Positions 1 to 7,133 are shown, counted from the stretch's first letter. The stretch: 15,495 nucleotides of DNA from JAJYVH01 sp964548595 (GCA_964548595.1 CAZJQO010000004.1:1-15495); one strand, 5' to 3'. Numbers and translations: made by a program. Notes: generated from the letters alone by a model not told the origin.

Positions 1-290
1 AGGCGGGAGTGCTCATAATCAACGAGGACCTTGAGCTTCACAAGATAACATACAGGTGCGGGGTATGTGGAAAGACACTGGAGAAGGTAGAGAAGGGCAC
101 GGAGCGCACCGCTGCGCATGACGACGGCGGCACGCTCACCATAGTGGCTGACAGGGACGCGATAGAGGAGCTCCTTGACATGGCAGACGCGAACGGCACC
201 GAGGTGGTTTTCGTGTCTGACGAGAGCTCGCTCGGCAAGGAATTTATGATGGGGTTCCAGGGCATCGGCGCCATTCTGAGGTACAAGTGA
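1..290 (+). CDS. prf1: Peptide chain release factor aRF1, C-terminal part (gene starts before the window)
   Basis: The reading frame is open from the first complete codon (position 3) to a TGA at 288-290. The GTG at 9 is internal, so the true start is outside the window. What is visible matches domain 3 of archaeal/eukaryotic class-1 release factors: a strand-helix segment with a CxxC pair (residues YRCGVCG), an acidic helix (AIEELLDMADANGTEV), and the family's C-terminal signature ending GFQGIGAILRYK. In this family the protein recognises all three stop codons in the ribosomal A site and triggers peptidyl-tRNA hydrolysis. Domain 3 contacts ABCE1 and aEF1A-type partners, but the GGQ domain is not in view. 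The family call rests mainly on the GFxGIGxILRY ending. It is followed by a 54-bp gap holding the promoter of the histone gene. Confidence 0.88.
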   Translation, partial: AGVLIINEDLELHKITYRCGVCGKTLEKVEKGTERTAAHDDGGTLTIVADRDAIEELLDMADANGTEVVFVSDESSLGKEFMMGFQGIGAILRYK

Positions 291-318
291 ATGCCACTAC
301 TCGCGCGCCCGAGGATTG

Positions 319-327
319 TTTTTAAAG
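319..327 (+). promoter_or_regulatory. Putative TATA box of the histone-fold gene
   Basis: A run TTTTTAAAG (319-327) sits in the short gap after aRF1. Its centre is about 22 bp before ATG 345 and 46 bp before TTG 369. A normal archaeal spacing of 25-26 bp puts the transcript start near 348, which favours the downstream TTG with a roughly 20-nt leader. Only sequence evidence is available. Confidence 0.5.
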
Positions 328-344
328 CATGAACATTGGAATAA

Positions 345-653
345 ATGCTGCACTTTTCAGGTGTTCTATTGGGGGTAAGGGCATTCAGTCTCTACGACGT
401 CGAGCAGTTCATACGCGAAGCAGGCGCTGAGCGCGTGGGCGAGGATGCTGTGGTGGATTTGGAACGCGAGCTTGAGAAGCTTACCGAGGTAATGACAAAG
501 AAGCTCAGGCTGTATGCGGAGCATGCTGGCAGGAGCAAGGTGATAAGGAAGGACGACGTCCTTCTGCTAAGGCGTTCGCGAGCCTACAAGAGGCCTGCAA
601 ACTTCATACCGAACGCGAGCAGCACGAAGGCTACTTCTATCAGCGACAGGTAA
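345..653 (+). CDS. Archaeal histone-fold protein with basic C-terminal tail
   Basis: The central part follows the archaeal histone pattern: a helix ending in REAGAERVGEDA (loop 1 with the paired Arg), a long central helix (residues about 35-60), then YAEHAGRSKVIRKDDV (loop 2 and the last helix). Such proteins dimerise and wrap or bridge DNA. The start is ambiguous. ATG 345 gives 102 aa. TTG 369 (94 aa) is preceded by GGTG at 360-363, a good Shine-Dalgarno core, and gives the N-terminal length usual for the family. The histone fold ends near residue 75, yet the frame runs on for about 27 residues rich in Arg and Lys, an unusual tail. The last 70 bp (584-653) are antisense to the end of the convergent aglH-like gene, so the tail could be a by-product of stop-codon loss. 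Confidence 0.8.
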   Translation: MLHFSGVLLGVRAFSLYDVEQFIREAGAERVGEDAVVDLERELEKLTEVMTKKLRLYAEHAGRSKVIRKDDVLLLRRSRAYKRPANFIPNASSTKATSISDR

Positions 654-1624
654 AGCGCTATCTCCTTCTCGTTCACCCTCTTGATCCTCATCACGAAGTG
701 CGTCAAGCTGTATATCTTCTTGCCGTAAGGCGCCTCGAACGTGCCGTCGCTCCTCCTCTTCCCCACGTCAGTTACGTTGAACTTCCTGCGCAGGTGCAAG
801 AAGAACTCTATGAACCAGGGTATGAATATTATCACTCCGAACGCCTCGGCATTGCCTAGCGCCATTATTGCTATGAGCGAGGCGCCTACCGCATACGTGA
901 AGCTATCCCCGGGTATTATCGAGGCCCTGTATTTGTTGAATAGCAGCAGCGCTGCCGCACCGGCGAAGAGCAACGCGGACAGGAACGCACCCGCATAGTT
1001 GCCGAAGAGCAGCGAGTAGATCAGAAGCCCAAGCGCTAGTACAGCACCCGTACCTGTCTGCACGCCGTCGTAACCGCCGAGCAGGTTGAACGCGTTGGAG
1101 ACGAATATAATCGCTATGGGCAGCACCAAGAGCGGATAGAATATGCCAAGGTTCACGGCTCCGATGAGGGGCACAACGACCGTGCTTACTCCTGCATTTA
1201 CCGCCACTAGCGGCAGTGCGCCTATTATTGTAAGCAGCGGCTTCTGCCATTTCTTCAGGCCTACCTTGGTGTCGAGCAGGTCTGTGGTCATTACCTTCTT
1301 CATCTTTATGTTCAGGTCGTCAAGGAAGCCCACCATGGCTATCATGATTACAGAAAGCGCGACTGCAAGCAGCTCGTAGACGCTAACCACCGGCGTGAAC
1401 ACGAAGCTGGCGCCGAAAACGTACATGAGTATGCCAACAACTATTCCGAACGCCACAGCAATGCCTCCGCTGGCTGGCAGTTTTAGCGGTTTTTCCTTGT
1501 TTTTATCTTCCACCACTATGCCGGCCGACCTCAGGTAGCCCCTGAGGAACCAGATGCTGACCAGCGTAACTACGAATGATACGAGCGCAGGTATTATCAC
1601 TGTCTGGAACGTGTGGTATGCCAT
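584..1624 (-). CDS. aglH: Polyprenyl/dolichyl-phosphate GlcNAc-1-phosphate transferase (MraY/AglH/Alg7 family)
   Basis: A polytopic membrane protein of 346 aa with about ten hydrophobic segments. Family motifs are in order: VGFLDDLN (98-105, the Asp-pair loop), NAFNLLGGYDG (177-187, the NxxNxxDG loop), FNKYRASIIPGDSF (about 230-242, the GD loop), and a His with basic residues HLRRK (277-281). Enzymes of this family move a sugar-1-phosphate from a UDP-sugar onto a polyprenyl phosphate at the cytoplasmic face, the first step of lipid-linked glycan assembly. In archaea this normally feeds N-glycosylation. The exact sugar cannot be read from sequence. The start is set at ATG 1624, because a TATA box (1647-1652) lies 25 bp upstream and falls inside the longer GTG-initiated frame (GTG 1663). 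Transcription is divergent from the glycosyltransferase at 1705, and the 3' end overlaps the histone gene. Confidence 0.88.
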   Translation of the reverse strand: MAYHTFQTVIIPALVSFVVTLVSIWFLRGYLRSAGIVVEDKNKEKPLKLPASGGIAVAFGIVVGILMYVFGASFVFTPVVSVYELLAVALSVIMIAMVGFLDDLNIKMKKVMTTDLLDTKVGLKKWQKPLLTIIGALPLVAVNAGVSTVVVPLIGAVNLGIFYPLLVLPIAIIFVSNAFNLLGGYDGVQTGTGAVLALGLLIYSLLFGNYAGAFLSALLFAGAAALLLFNKYRASIIPGDSFTYAVGASLIAIMALGNAEAFGVIIFIPWFIEFFLHLRRKFNVTDVGKRRSDGTFEAPYGKKIYSLTHFVMRIKRVNEKEIALYLSLIEVAFVLLAFGMKFAGLL

Positions 1625-1646
1625 GCTAGCATTTCTCTCGGCAGCA

Positions 1647-1652
1647 TTAAAA
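1647..1652 (-). promoter_or_regulatory. TATA box of aglH-like gene
   Basis: On the minus strand this reads TTTTAA, followed by T. Its centre is about 25 bp upstream of ATG 1624, the classic archaeal TATA-to-start distance, which implies a leaderless mRNA. It also argues against the longer frame starting at 1663. Confidence 0.65.
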
Positions 1653-1673
1653 GCGTTGTGCACACGCCAAAAG

Positions 1674-1680
1674 CTTTATG
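1674..1680 (+). promoter_or_regulatory. TATA box of GT2 glycosyltransferase gene
   Basis: CTTTATG within AAAAGCTTTATGTA. Its centre is about 27 bp before ATG 1705, and the purine-rich AAAAG just upstream could act as the BRE. This suggests a leaderless or nearly leaderless start at 1705. Confidence 0.6.
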
Positions 1681-1704
1681 TATTGTGTTTGCAAAGTCCA
1701 AGAG

Positions 1705-2802
1705 ATGCTACCGCCACTGCTGCCCGTCTATACGGCCTTCGTGCTGCTCCTGTTCCTGGGGCTGCTGGCGCTTGACGCCAGGGGGCTCTTCCTGGCGAGG
1801 AAAGCTGAGCCGGTGAAGAAGGCGAGCTACGAGCCGCGCACGCTTGTTATGATGCCCTGCAAGGGCAGCGACATAGGGTTATACTACAACCTGAGGGCGG
1901 CGAGCAGGCAGGACTACAGGAACTACAAGTTCGTTGCGATACTCGAGAGAGGTGACAGCGCGCACAGGGTGGTGGCCAGGGCGAGGGTGGAGCACATAGA
2001 CTCCAGCGCCAGGTGCGCGAAGTGCAGCGGCAAGGTGAGGGCGCTTGCGAGCGCCATGGAGCGCTTCCGCGGCTACGACATTTACGTTGTCCTGGACTCC
2101 GATGAGCTCGTGGCGCGCGACTGGCTTGGCAGGCTTGTTGCGCCGCTGGCCGACAAGCGCATAGGCGCTTCGGTGATGTTTCCGCTGTTCAAACCGCTAT
2201 CTGCAGGCTTCTGGTCGCATGCCAAGCAGATATGGGGCTTCGTGGGCCAGAGCCTGATGGAATCTGGCATGACCCGCTTCGTTGACGGCGGCTCGTTCGC
2301 TTTCAGGGCAAGGCTGATGGACAGGAAGGCGCTTTCTTTCTTCAAAAACTCAAGGTACTCGATTTCCGACGACATATGCATAAACATGATAGTGCGCCGG
2401 AGCGGACTCGGCATAGCCTACGACAGCAGCCACCATCCGGTAACTTACGTGAGCGAAAGATTCCAGACCTTCTGGGAGTGGGCCAACAGGCAGACAGCAC
2501 TTGTGCTCTTCGCCAGCAGGCGCACGCTCTACTACGGCCTCGCCTACTACATTTCGGAGGCGCTTGTATTCGCGACAGGTGTGGCCGGCGCAATACTCGT
2601 GTCCCCGTTCTTTCTGCTCCTGCTCGCGCACGCTGCGATAAGCTTCGCGAAGAACGAGGGCAGGATAGGAAAAGACGAAGCAAAAGTGACAACAGCGGTA
2701 GTAACAGCGGCTATGCCTTTCATATACGTGGCCAATCTTGCTTTCGCGAGCCGGGCAAGGAGTATAAGGTGGCGCGGCAGGGAGTACAGGCTGGGCGATT
2801 AG
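1705..2802 (+). CDS. Membrane glycosyltransferase family 2, ceramide-glucosyltransferase-like (GT21-like)
   Basis: 365 aa. An N-terminal transmembrane helix (about 5-25) precedes a cytoplasmic GT-A domain. This contains VMMPCKGSD (about 48-56), the nucleotide/metal motif DSDE (131-134, DxD type), GGSFAF (195-200), an acidic pair SDD (221-223) likely holding the catalytic base, and WANRQ (259-263) in the place of the QxxRW acceptor motif. Two to three hydrophobic helices close the protein. This order is typical of processive or lipid-acceptor GT2/GT21 enzymes that transfer a sugar from a nucleotide-sugar to a membrane lipid. The acceptor cannot be read. ATG 1705 is preferred over ATG 1678, because the TATA box overlaps the latter. 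Its neighbour aglH (divergent, 80 bp between start codons) suggests a role in glycolipid or lipid-linked glycan synthesis. Its TAG overlaps the stop of the aminopeptidase. Confidence 0.85.
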   Translation: MLPPLLPVYTAFVLLLFLGLLALDARGLFLARKAEPVKKASYEPRTLVMMPCKGSDIGLYYNLRAASRQDYRNYKFVAILERGDSAHRVVARARVEHIDSSARCAKCSGKVRALASAMERFRGYDIYVVLDSDELVARDWLGRLVAPLADKRIGASVMFPLFKPLSAGFWSHAKQIWGFVGQSLMESGMTRFVDGGSFAFRARLMDRKALSFFKNSRYSISDDICINMIVRRSGLGIAYDSSHHPVTYVSERFQTFWEWANRQTALVLFASRRTLYYGLAYYISEALVFATGVAGAILVSPFFLLLLAHAAISFAKNEGRIGKDEAKVTTAVVTAAMPFIYVANLAFASRARSIRWRGREYRLGD

Positions 2803-5333
2803 GAAAGCGAATCGAGCAGCCTTATGTTCGCCTCTATGAATTCCAATGTTTGCTTTGCGGTAGGCTCAACCACGCTGCCCTTTGGCACGTTGCGCTTCAT
2901 GAAGCCCGATATCTCATGCATCGCTTCCCTGTCGCGCTGGAACGCAAGGGGCCTGATGAAGTAGCGCAGCAGCAGAGTGCCCGGCGGGTACCTCTCGCTA
3001 AGCATGCTCCAGTTCTTCTCCACCCATTTCCAGATTATGCGCTGCGCGGCTGGATTCGACGCTGCGCCTGCTATTATAATCATGGTGTCCTGGTACCTCA
3101 CTTCTTTTGATATAGAGAACTCGAGCGCCTTTGAAACTAGCTCTGGCGCACGGAACCTGCCGAGCGCTGAAAGGTACCTTAGCTTGTCATCCGGCACTTT
3201 CTCCCTGACGTACATGCCCCTTATCTTCTCGAAATCCTCTGGCGTGCCACTCCACGCTACATTTGCAAGTACGGCGCCTTTTATGTCAGAGCTTATTTTC
3301 TTCCTGCCTGACGCAAGGGCTGAAAAGAGCTCGCGCGACACACGAATCGCCTGCGCGTCGCCTATGCGCCCAAGCGCGGAGAGCACCGCACTGCGCAGAA
3401 GTGCATCGGTGCTCTTCTCCCCTTTCCTGCCCTCCACTCCCAGCTTGGCAAACAACCCAACGCATATGTCTGAAATGCACTTCTCGACTCGCTTCTCGTA
3501 GCTGGTGCCGGAGAGCACGAGGTACAGCCACACAAGGTGCCCTATTATGCTGACGTTGGCGGGATAGCTGCACGAGACGCAGTACCTGGAGACGAAAGAG
3601 AGGTACCGGGCCAGCGGAAGTGAGCCTGCCCTTAGCAGCGCTGACATGTCATCTTCGACTCCGAATTCGTCTGCCGGAGAGAGCCGGTTGTGCAGCATCG
3701 CATCCCCCAGTGCCTCGGTAAGCTTGTCGTCGTACTGCACCCTGTAGAATCCTTTCTGGCCCAGATTCAGCTTCAGATATTTGGCAACCTTCCCTGCCTT
3801 AACCACCGCCGGCTCGCGCCCAAGCAGCAGGCTGCGCTCCTTCCCGTCAAGCACATAGTGCACCGGTATGGGCCATGAACCTGCACCGCCACCGCCGTTG
3901 TTAAGCATAAACCTCCTCTGGGTGAGCCTTACGCCTTTGCCCGTTAGCTTTGCGCTGACTATAGGGTAGCCCGGTTTGCTTATCCAGTAACTTGCAACAT
4001 CATCTATGCTCATCGGCTCTCTCTCCACATGGCTCGCCTCTCCTATCGCTTTCCAAAGGTCGTGCTTCGTTGCGTTGGCGTACGAGTGCGCCTTCAGGTA
4101 GTTGTGCAGTCCCTTTCTGAAACTAGCCTCGCTGACATAATCCTCGAGCATGCGGAGCACAGAACTTCCCTTCTCGTAGCTTATGCTGTCGAATAGCGCG
4201 CTTATGCTGTCCGGGTCAGCAACGCTGACGCTTATCGGGTGCGTGCTCCTGAGCTGGTCCTCTGAGAAGGCAGCGCTCATGCCGCTCAGGGTATACTCGC
4301 ACAGGTTCCTGTCTATCGTCCATTCCTGGAACACGCTCGCGAGCGCCTTGTTGCTCATGAAGGTGGCGAAGCTCTCGTTCAGCCAGATGTCGTCCCACCA
4401 CGCCATTGTCACCAGGTCGCCGAACCACTGGTGTGCCAGCTCGTGCGCTATCACGCTCGCGATGCCCTGCTTCACTTCGATCGCGGTGTTGGCATCGCCA
4501 AGGAACCTGGCTTCCCTGAATGTTATGGCGCCCCAGTTCTCCATCGCTCCGACAGCAAAATCCGGTATTGCGAGCAGGTGCAGCTTCGGCAGCGGATAGT
4601 CTATGCCAAAATATTTCTCGTAGAAGCCAACGAACCTGGCCGCATAATCGGCCGGCAGCTGCGCAAGCTTCTGCTTGCCCCTGGTAGCCGCGGCCTCTAT
4701 GCGTATGCCGTTAACGCTCGACTTTGCGAACCCGAACGAGCCTATGCCTATGTAAAGGAGATAGGTGCTCATGCGCGGCGTCTCTGCAAACACAACCCTC
4801 TTCTTGCCTCCGGCCAGCCGCTTCACAGACTCGATTGGCGTGTTCGAGATGCACTGCTGGCCCCTGCCTACAACAAGCGAGAGCCTGAAGCGCGCCTTCA
4901 GCGCGGGCTCGTCGAAGCACGGGAAGCACCTCCTCGCATCCACCGGCTCGAACTGTGTTGTCAGCACGTACTTCCTGCCCTTGCCGGAGCCATAGACGCT
5001 CCTGTAGAAGCCATGAAGCTTCTTGTTGTTTATGCCGGTGAAGCTTATCCTTAGCACCGCGCTGCCTGAAATTTTCCTAGGGAGCAGGAGCGCGACACGC
5101 TCCGTCTTGGGCAGGCCGAGCACCCTTGCCCTCTGCTGCGAGCCGTTGGCAAGCACAGCCGCGCCCCCTATCCTGAGCTCTGCTGCATTGAGCTCTATCC
5201 TGCTTGTTGCTTTCCCTATACCTACCTCTATCTCCTCCCTGCCCGAGAACCTGAAGCCCTTCAGCGGCTCGATCTCAAGCGTGTAGCGCTGCGGAATGAC
5301 GTTGGTCCCAAGAGTGGCGCGCTTCTCAGCCAT
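2799..5333 (-). CDS. M1-family zinc aminopeptidase (tricorn-interacting factor F2/F3-like)
   Basis: 844 aa, full length for the family. The N-terminal beta domain is followed by the exopeptidase signature GAMENWG (262-268), the zinc motif HELAH (297-301) with the third ligand Glu320 in NESFA (18 residues after the second His), and a candidate transition-state Tyr386. The rest is the helical ERAP1-like C-terminal domain. Enzymes of this clade remove N-terminal residues from peptides, downstream of the proteasome or tricorn in archaea. There is no signal peptide, so it is probably cytoplasmic. ATG 5333 lies 6 bp after the peroxiredoxin TGA. GTGA spanning that stop codon (5340-5343) doubles as a Shine-Dalgarno core, so the gene is most likely the second in an operon with translational coupling. 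All catalytic residues are present. Confidence 0.95.
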   Translation of the reverse strand: MAEKRATLGTNVIPQRYTLEIEPLKGFRFSGREEIEVGIGKATSRIELNAAELRIGGAAVLANGSQQRARVLGLPKTERVALLLPRKISGSAVLRISFTGINNKKLHGFYRSVYGSGKGRKYVLTTQFEPVDARRCFPCFDEPALKARFRLSLVVGRGQQCISNTPIESVKRLAGGKKRVVFAETPRMSTYLLYIGIGSFGFAKSSVNGIRIEAAATRGKQKLAQLPADYAARFVGFYEKYFGIDYPLPKLHLLAIPDFAVGAMENWGAITFREARFLGDANTAIEVKQGIASVIAHELAHQWFGDLVTMAWWDDIWLNESFATFMSNKALASVFQEWTIDRNLCEYTLSGMSAAFSEDQLRSTHPISVSVADPDSISALFDSISYEKGSSVLRMLEDYVSEASFRKGLHNYLKAHSYANATKHDLWKAIGEASHVEREPMSIDDVASYWISKPGYPIVSAKLTGKGVRLTQRRFMLNNGGGGAGSWPIPVHYVLDGKERSLLLGREPAVVKAGKVAKYLKLNLGQKGFYRVQYDDKLTEALGDAMLHNRLSPADEFGVEDDMSALLRAGSLPLARYLSFVSRYCVSCSYPANVSIIGHLVWLYLVLSGTSYEKRVEKCISDICVGLFAKLGVEGRKGEKSTDALLRSAVLSALGRIGDAQAIRVSRELFSALASGRKKISSDIKGAVLANVAWSGTPEDFEKIRGMYVREKVPDDKLRYLSALGRFRAPELVSKALEFSISKEVRYQDTMIIIAGAASNPAAQRIIWKWVEKNWSMLSERYPPGTLLLRYFIRPLAFQRDREAMHEISGFMKRNVPKGSVVEPTAKQTLEFIEANIRLLDSLS

Positions 5334-5339
5334 GCATCG

Positions 5340-5795
5340 TCACTTCGCCGAGTTCAGGAACTGCAGTATCTCTCCCGCGTGCTGCTTTGGGCTCACCTTG
5401 TCGTAAACCTTTGCTATGTTGGCTCTGCCATCTATCACGAAGGTCTTGCGCAACGTGCCTATCCCGAATATGCCCCTGCTGCCGTACGCTCCGTATCCCC
5501 TTATCACCTTACTCCCGGGATCGGAGAGCAGAAGGAAGTTGAGCCCGTACTTGTCCCTGAACTTCCCGTGAGACTCAATTTTATCGTTGCTTACGCCCAC
5601 GACCTCGGCGCCCCTCTTCCTTATCTCGCTTACAGAGTCCCTGAAGCCGCAAGCCTCGGCCGTGCAGCCTGGCGTGTCGTCCCTAGGATAGAAATAGAGC
5701 ACAAGATACCTGCCCTTGAACTCCTCCAGGCTATGCCTCTTCCCGTCGCTTCCCTCCAGATCGAAATCAGGAGCCCTGTCACCCTCGGCCACCAT
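5340..5795 (-). CDS. bcp: Thiol peroxiredoxin, Bcp/PrxQ type
   Basis: 151 aa. The thioredoxin-like fold motif YFYPRDDTPGCTAEACGFRD carries the peroxidatic Cys44 in TPGC and a second Cys49 five residues later, the usual atypical two-cysteine arrangement of the Bcp/PrxQ group. The conserved Arg lies in TLRKTFVID (about 114-122). It reduces hydrogen peroxide and organic hydroperoxides using thioredoxin-like donors. ATG 5795 starts right at the family N-terminus (MVAEGDRAPDF). The longer frame to 5855 would run through the promoter box at 5824-5831 and is rejected. The predicted leader is only about 6 nt. It is the first gene of an apparent operon with the M1 aminopeptidase and is divergent from the gene at 5854. 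Confidence 0.93.
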   Translation of the reverse strand: MVAEGDRAPDFDLEGSDGKRHSLEEFKGRYLVLYFYPRDDTPGCTAEACGFRDSVSEIRKRGAEVVGVSNDKIESHGKFRDKYGLNFLLLSDPGSKVIRGYGAYGSRGIFGIGTLRKTFVIDGRANIAKVYDKVSPKQHAGEILQFLNSAK

Positions 5796-5823
5796 AGAAT
5801 CCAATGCGATATCACACTCAAGG

Positions 5824-5831
5824 TTAAAATA
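5824..5831. promoter_or_regulatory. Shared divergent TATA box (peroxiredoxin and duplicated-domain gene)
   Basis: TTAAAATA on the plus strand, TATTTTAA on the minus strand. Its centre is about 26 bp before ATG 5854 (leaderless, plus) and about 32 bp before ATG 5795 (minus, short leader). No other AT-rich box lies between the two start codons, so this one box probably serves both directions. Confidence 0.55.
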
Positions 5832-5853
5832 CCTACAGCGGAGAAGTAATAGC

Positions 5854-6537
5854 ATGCTAGATCTAGCGAGGCTGCTGGGCTTCGGGAAGAATCAGAAAGT
5901 GCCGAGCACAAGCATAACAGTGATAAACATAACATACATGGGCGACAGGCACAGCCTCAACGGCATGCAGGTGGGCGGCGGCGTCTTCGAGGTCAAAATA
6001 CCGTTCAAGAACAAGACGGGCAGCGACATGCTTTCGGACGAGGTGAAGAGGCCGGACCTTAGGATAGAGAGTGCAAGTGTCAGCCAGCCTTTCGAGCTTG
6101 CCGACGTGAAACCTGCGCTGCCCATAGCCGTGAAGTACATGCAGAGCGTGGAGCTTACACTTAGTCTACGCGCTCCGAAGGTGCCGTATACCGGGCCGAT
6201 AAGCATAACGCTGAATGAGAAGAGCTCAAGCGTGGTGAGGCTTGAGATAAGCAAGATGGTGGCGATGCGCAACGGCAAGAGCTTCAACCTGGAGGACGAG
6301 CCTAGCGTGGCGAGCGCGCAGAAGGGGCAGGTGCTGAGGCGCGACGTGCAGCTCTACAGGTTCATGAAGTTCGGCGACAAAGTGAGCGGCATAAGTGTGA
6401 ATAAGCCGTTTGCCATGGCAGGCTCTGAACCGAAGGCGCCGTTCGCCATAGACAAGCCGGACAGCTACATAGCAAGCATCTACATACTCGCGCCCGATTA
6501 CGGCTACGCGGGCCCGCTTGAGCTCACCTTCGAGTAA
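5854..6537 (+). CDS. Unrecognised protein with two copies of a beta-rich domain
   Basis: 227 aa with no signal peptide or membrane helix, so probably cytoplasmic. I do not recognise the family. Residues 70-120 and 176-226 align without gaps and share 15 of 51 positions, including PF (79-80 and 185-186), an A...P..P.A stretch, and an AP...Y.GP....T ending. The alternating hydrophobic pattern suggests two beta-sandwich-like repeats. Residues 20-60 are also beta-rich and may be a third, more diverged copy. The start ATG 5854 is supported by the TATA box at 5824-5831. A frame open upstream to 5716 is antisense to the peroxiredoxin and is rejected. Thirteen of its 14 Ile codons are ATA. It converges with the PLD-like gene with only 4 bp between stop codons. 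Confidence 0.8.
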   Translation: MLDLARLLGFGKNQKVPSTSITVINITYMGDRHSLNGMQVGGGVFEVKIPFKNKTGSDMLSDEVKRPDLRIESASVSQPFELADVKPALPIAVKYMQSVELTLSLRAPKVPYTGPISITLNEKSSSVVRLEISKMVAMRNGKSFNLEDEPSVASAQKGQVLRRDVQLYRFMKFGDKVSGISVNKPFAMAGSEPKAPFAIDKPDSYIASIYILAPDYGYAGPLELTFE

Positions 6538-6541
6538 CGCA

Positions 6542-7102
6542 TCACTCCAGAGATTTCCAGAGGCGCCAGAAGCTGCGCCGCATGGCCTCCACTTCGTCTT
6601 GGTCGGTGACGACGTGCACCTTCTCTATGTTCTTGTGCATGCCAGCGTATGTGAGGTTTGCAGAACCCTCCGCGGCAGTGCCTTCGCCAACATACATCTT
6701 GATGTGCACGAAACTTTTGGGCACCTTGAGCCTCACGCCGCTCCTGTGGCTGAGCGCAAACCAGACGACATAAACGGATATCAGCAGCGAGGCTACGGCA
6801 ACGGGCACGTTGAAGATGCCGAGCTGCAGCATCAGCGCATTTATGGCTGCAAGTACGAAAACAGCCAATGCGGCATCGCCTATCCTGCTTCCCTTCAGCT
6901 TCTTCGCCGTCCTGTAGTGTATTGACGACGATATCACATACACCCTTCTCTTCGACGAATGCGAGGCCAGGTAGGAGGCATAATAATCGTCTATGTATGG
7001 CGAGATTATCAGCAGCTCCCCTGAACTGTGCAGTATGGGCTCCACCTGCCTGTAGGAACCGCTGCCGTAATACGCACCCCCGCCGCCTTTGCCCAGCTCC
7101 AT
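6542..7102 (-). CDS. PLD-like domain protein with an inserted transmembrane hairpin
   Basis: 186 aa. The N-terminal part (about 18-58) looks like the opening strand-helix of phospholipase-D-fold enzymes (ELLIISPYIDD...RVYVISS). Two hydrophobic helices (about 74-96 and 99-117) interrupt the fold. Then comes the single catalytic-like motif HIKMYVGE (133-140) with GSANLT (146-151). The usual Asp of HxKxxxxD is replaced by Glu140, and the spacing to GS is one residue short, as in some PLD-like nucleases. One HKD motif implies a homodimer if it is active. Substrate (lipid or nucleic acid) is unknown. ATG 7102 is preferred over the frame opening at 7180, because a TATA box at 7124-7129 lies 25 bp upstream and the upstream residues are non-conserved. 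A 14-bp direct repeat brackets the locus. Confidence 0.78.
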   Translation of the reverse strand: MELGKGGGGAYYGSGSYRQVEPILHSSGELLIISPYIDDYYASYLASHSSKRRVYVISSSIHYRTAKKLKGSRIGDAALAVFVLAAINALMLQLGIFNVPVAVASLLISVYVVWFALSHRSGVRLKVPKSFVHIKMYVGEGTAAEGSANLTYAGMHKNIEKVHVVTDQDEVEAMRRSFWRLWKSLE

Positions 7103-7104
7103 GC

Positions 7105-7110
7105 TTTTAT
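7105..7110 (+). promoter_or_regulatory. TATA box of VIT-like transporter gene
   Basis: TTTTAT, 26 bp (centre) before ATG 7134, so leaderless initiation is predicted. It lies 3 bp upstream of the divergent PLD-like start codon. Confidence 0.6.
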
Positions 7111-7123
7111 TGTTTTCCTTCTG

Positions 7124-7129
7124 ATTAAA
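7124..7129 (-). promoter_or_regulatory. TATA box of PLD-like gene
   Basis: Minus-strand TTTAAT, about 25 bp before ATG 7102, so leaderless initiation is predicted. It lies between the VIT TATA box and the VIT start codon, so the two promoters are interlaced. Confidence 0.6.
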
Positions 7130-7133
7130 GTTA

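Noticed and set aside
2376..3110. Plus-strand open frame of 244 codons
   Set aside because: It spans the end of the glycosyltransferase and the antisense of the aminopeptidase. Both have full family motifs in other frames.
4431..5054. Plus-strand open frame of 207 codons inside the aminopeptidase
   Set aside because: It lies entirely opposite the conserved M1 catalytic region and has no recognisable protein features.
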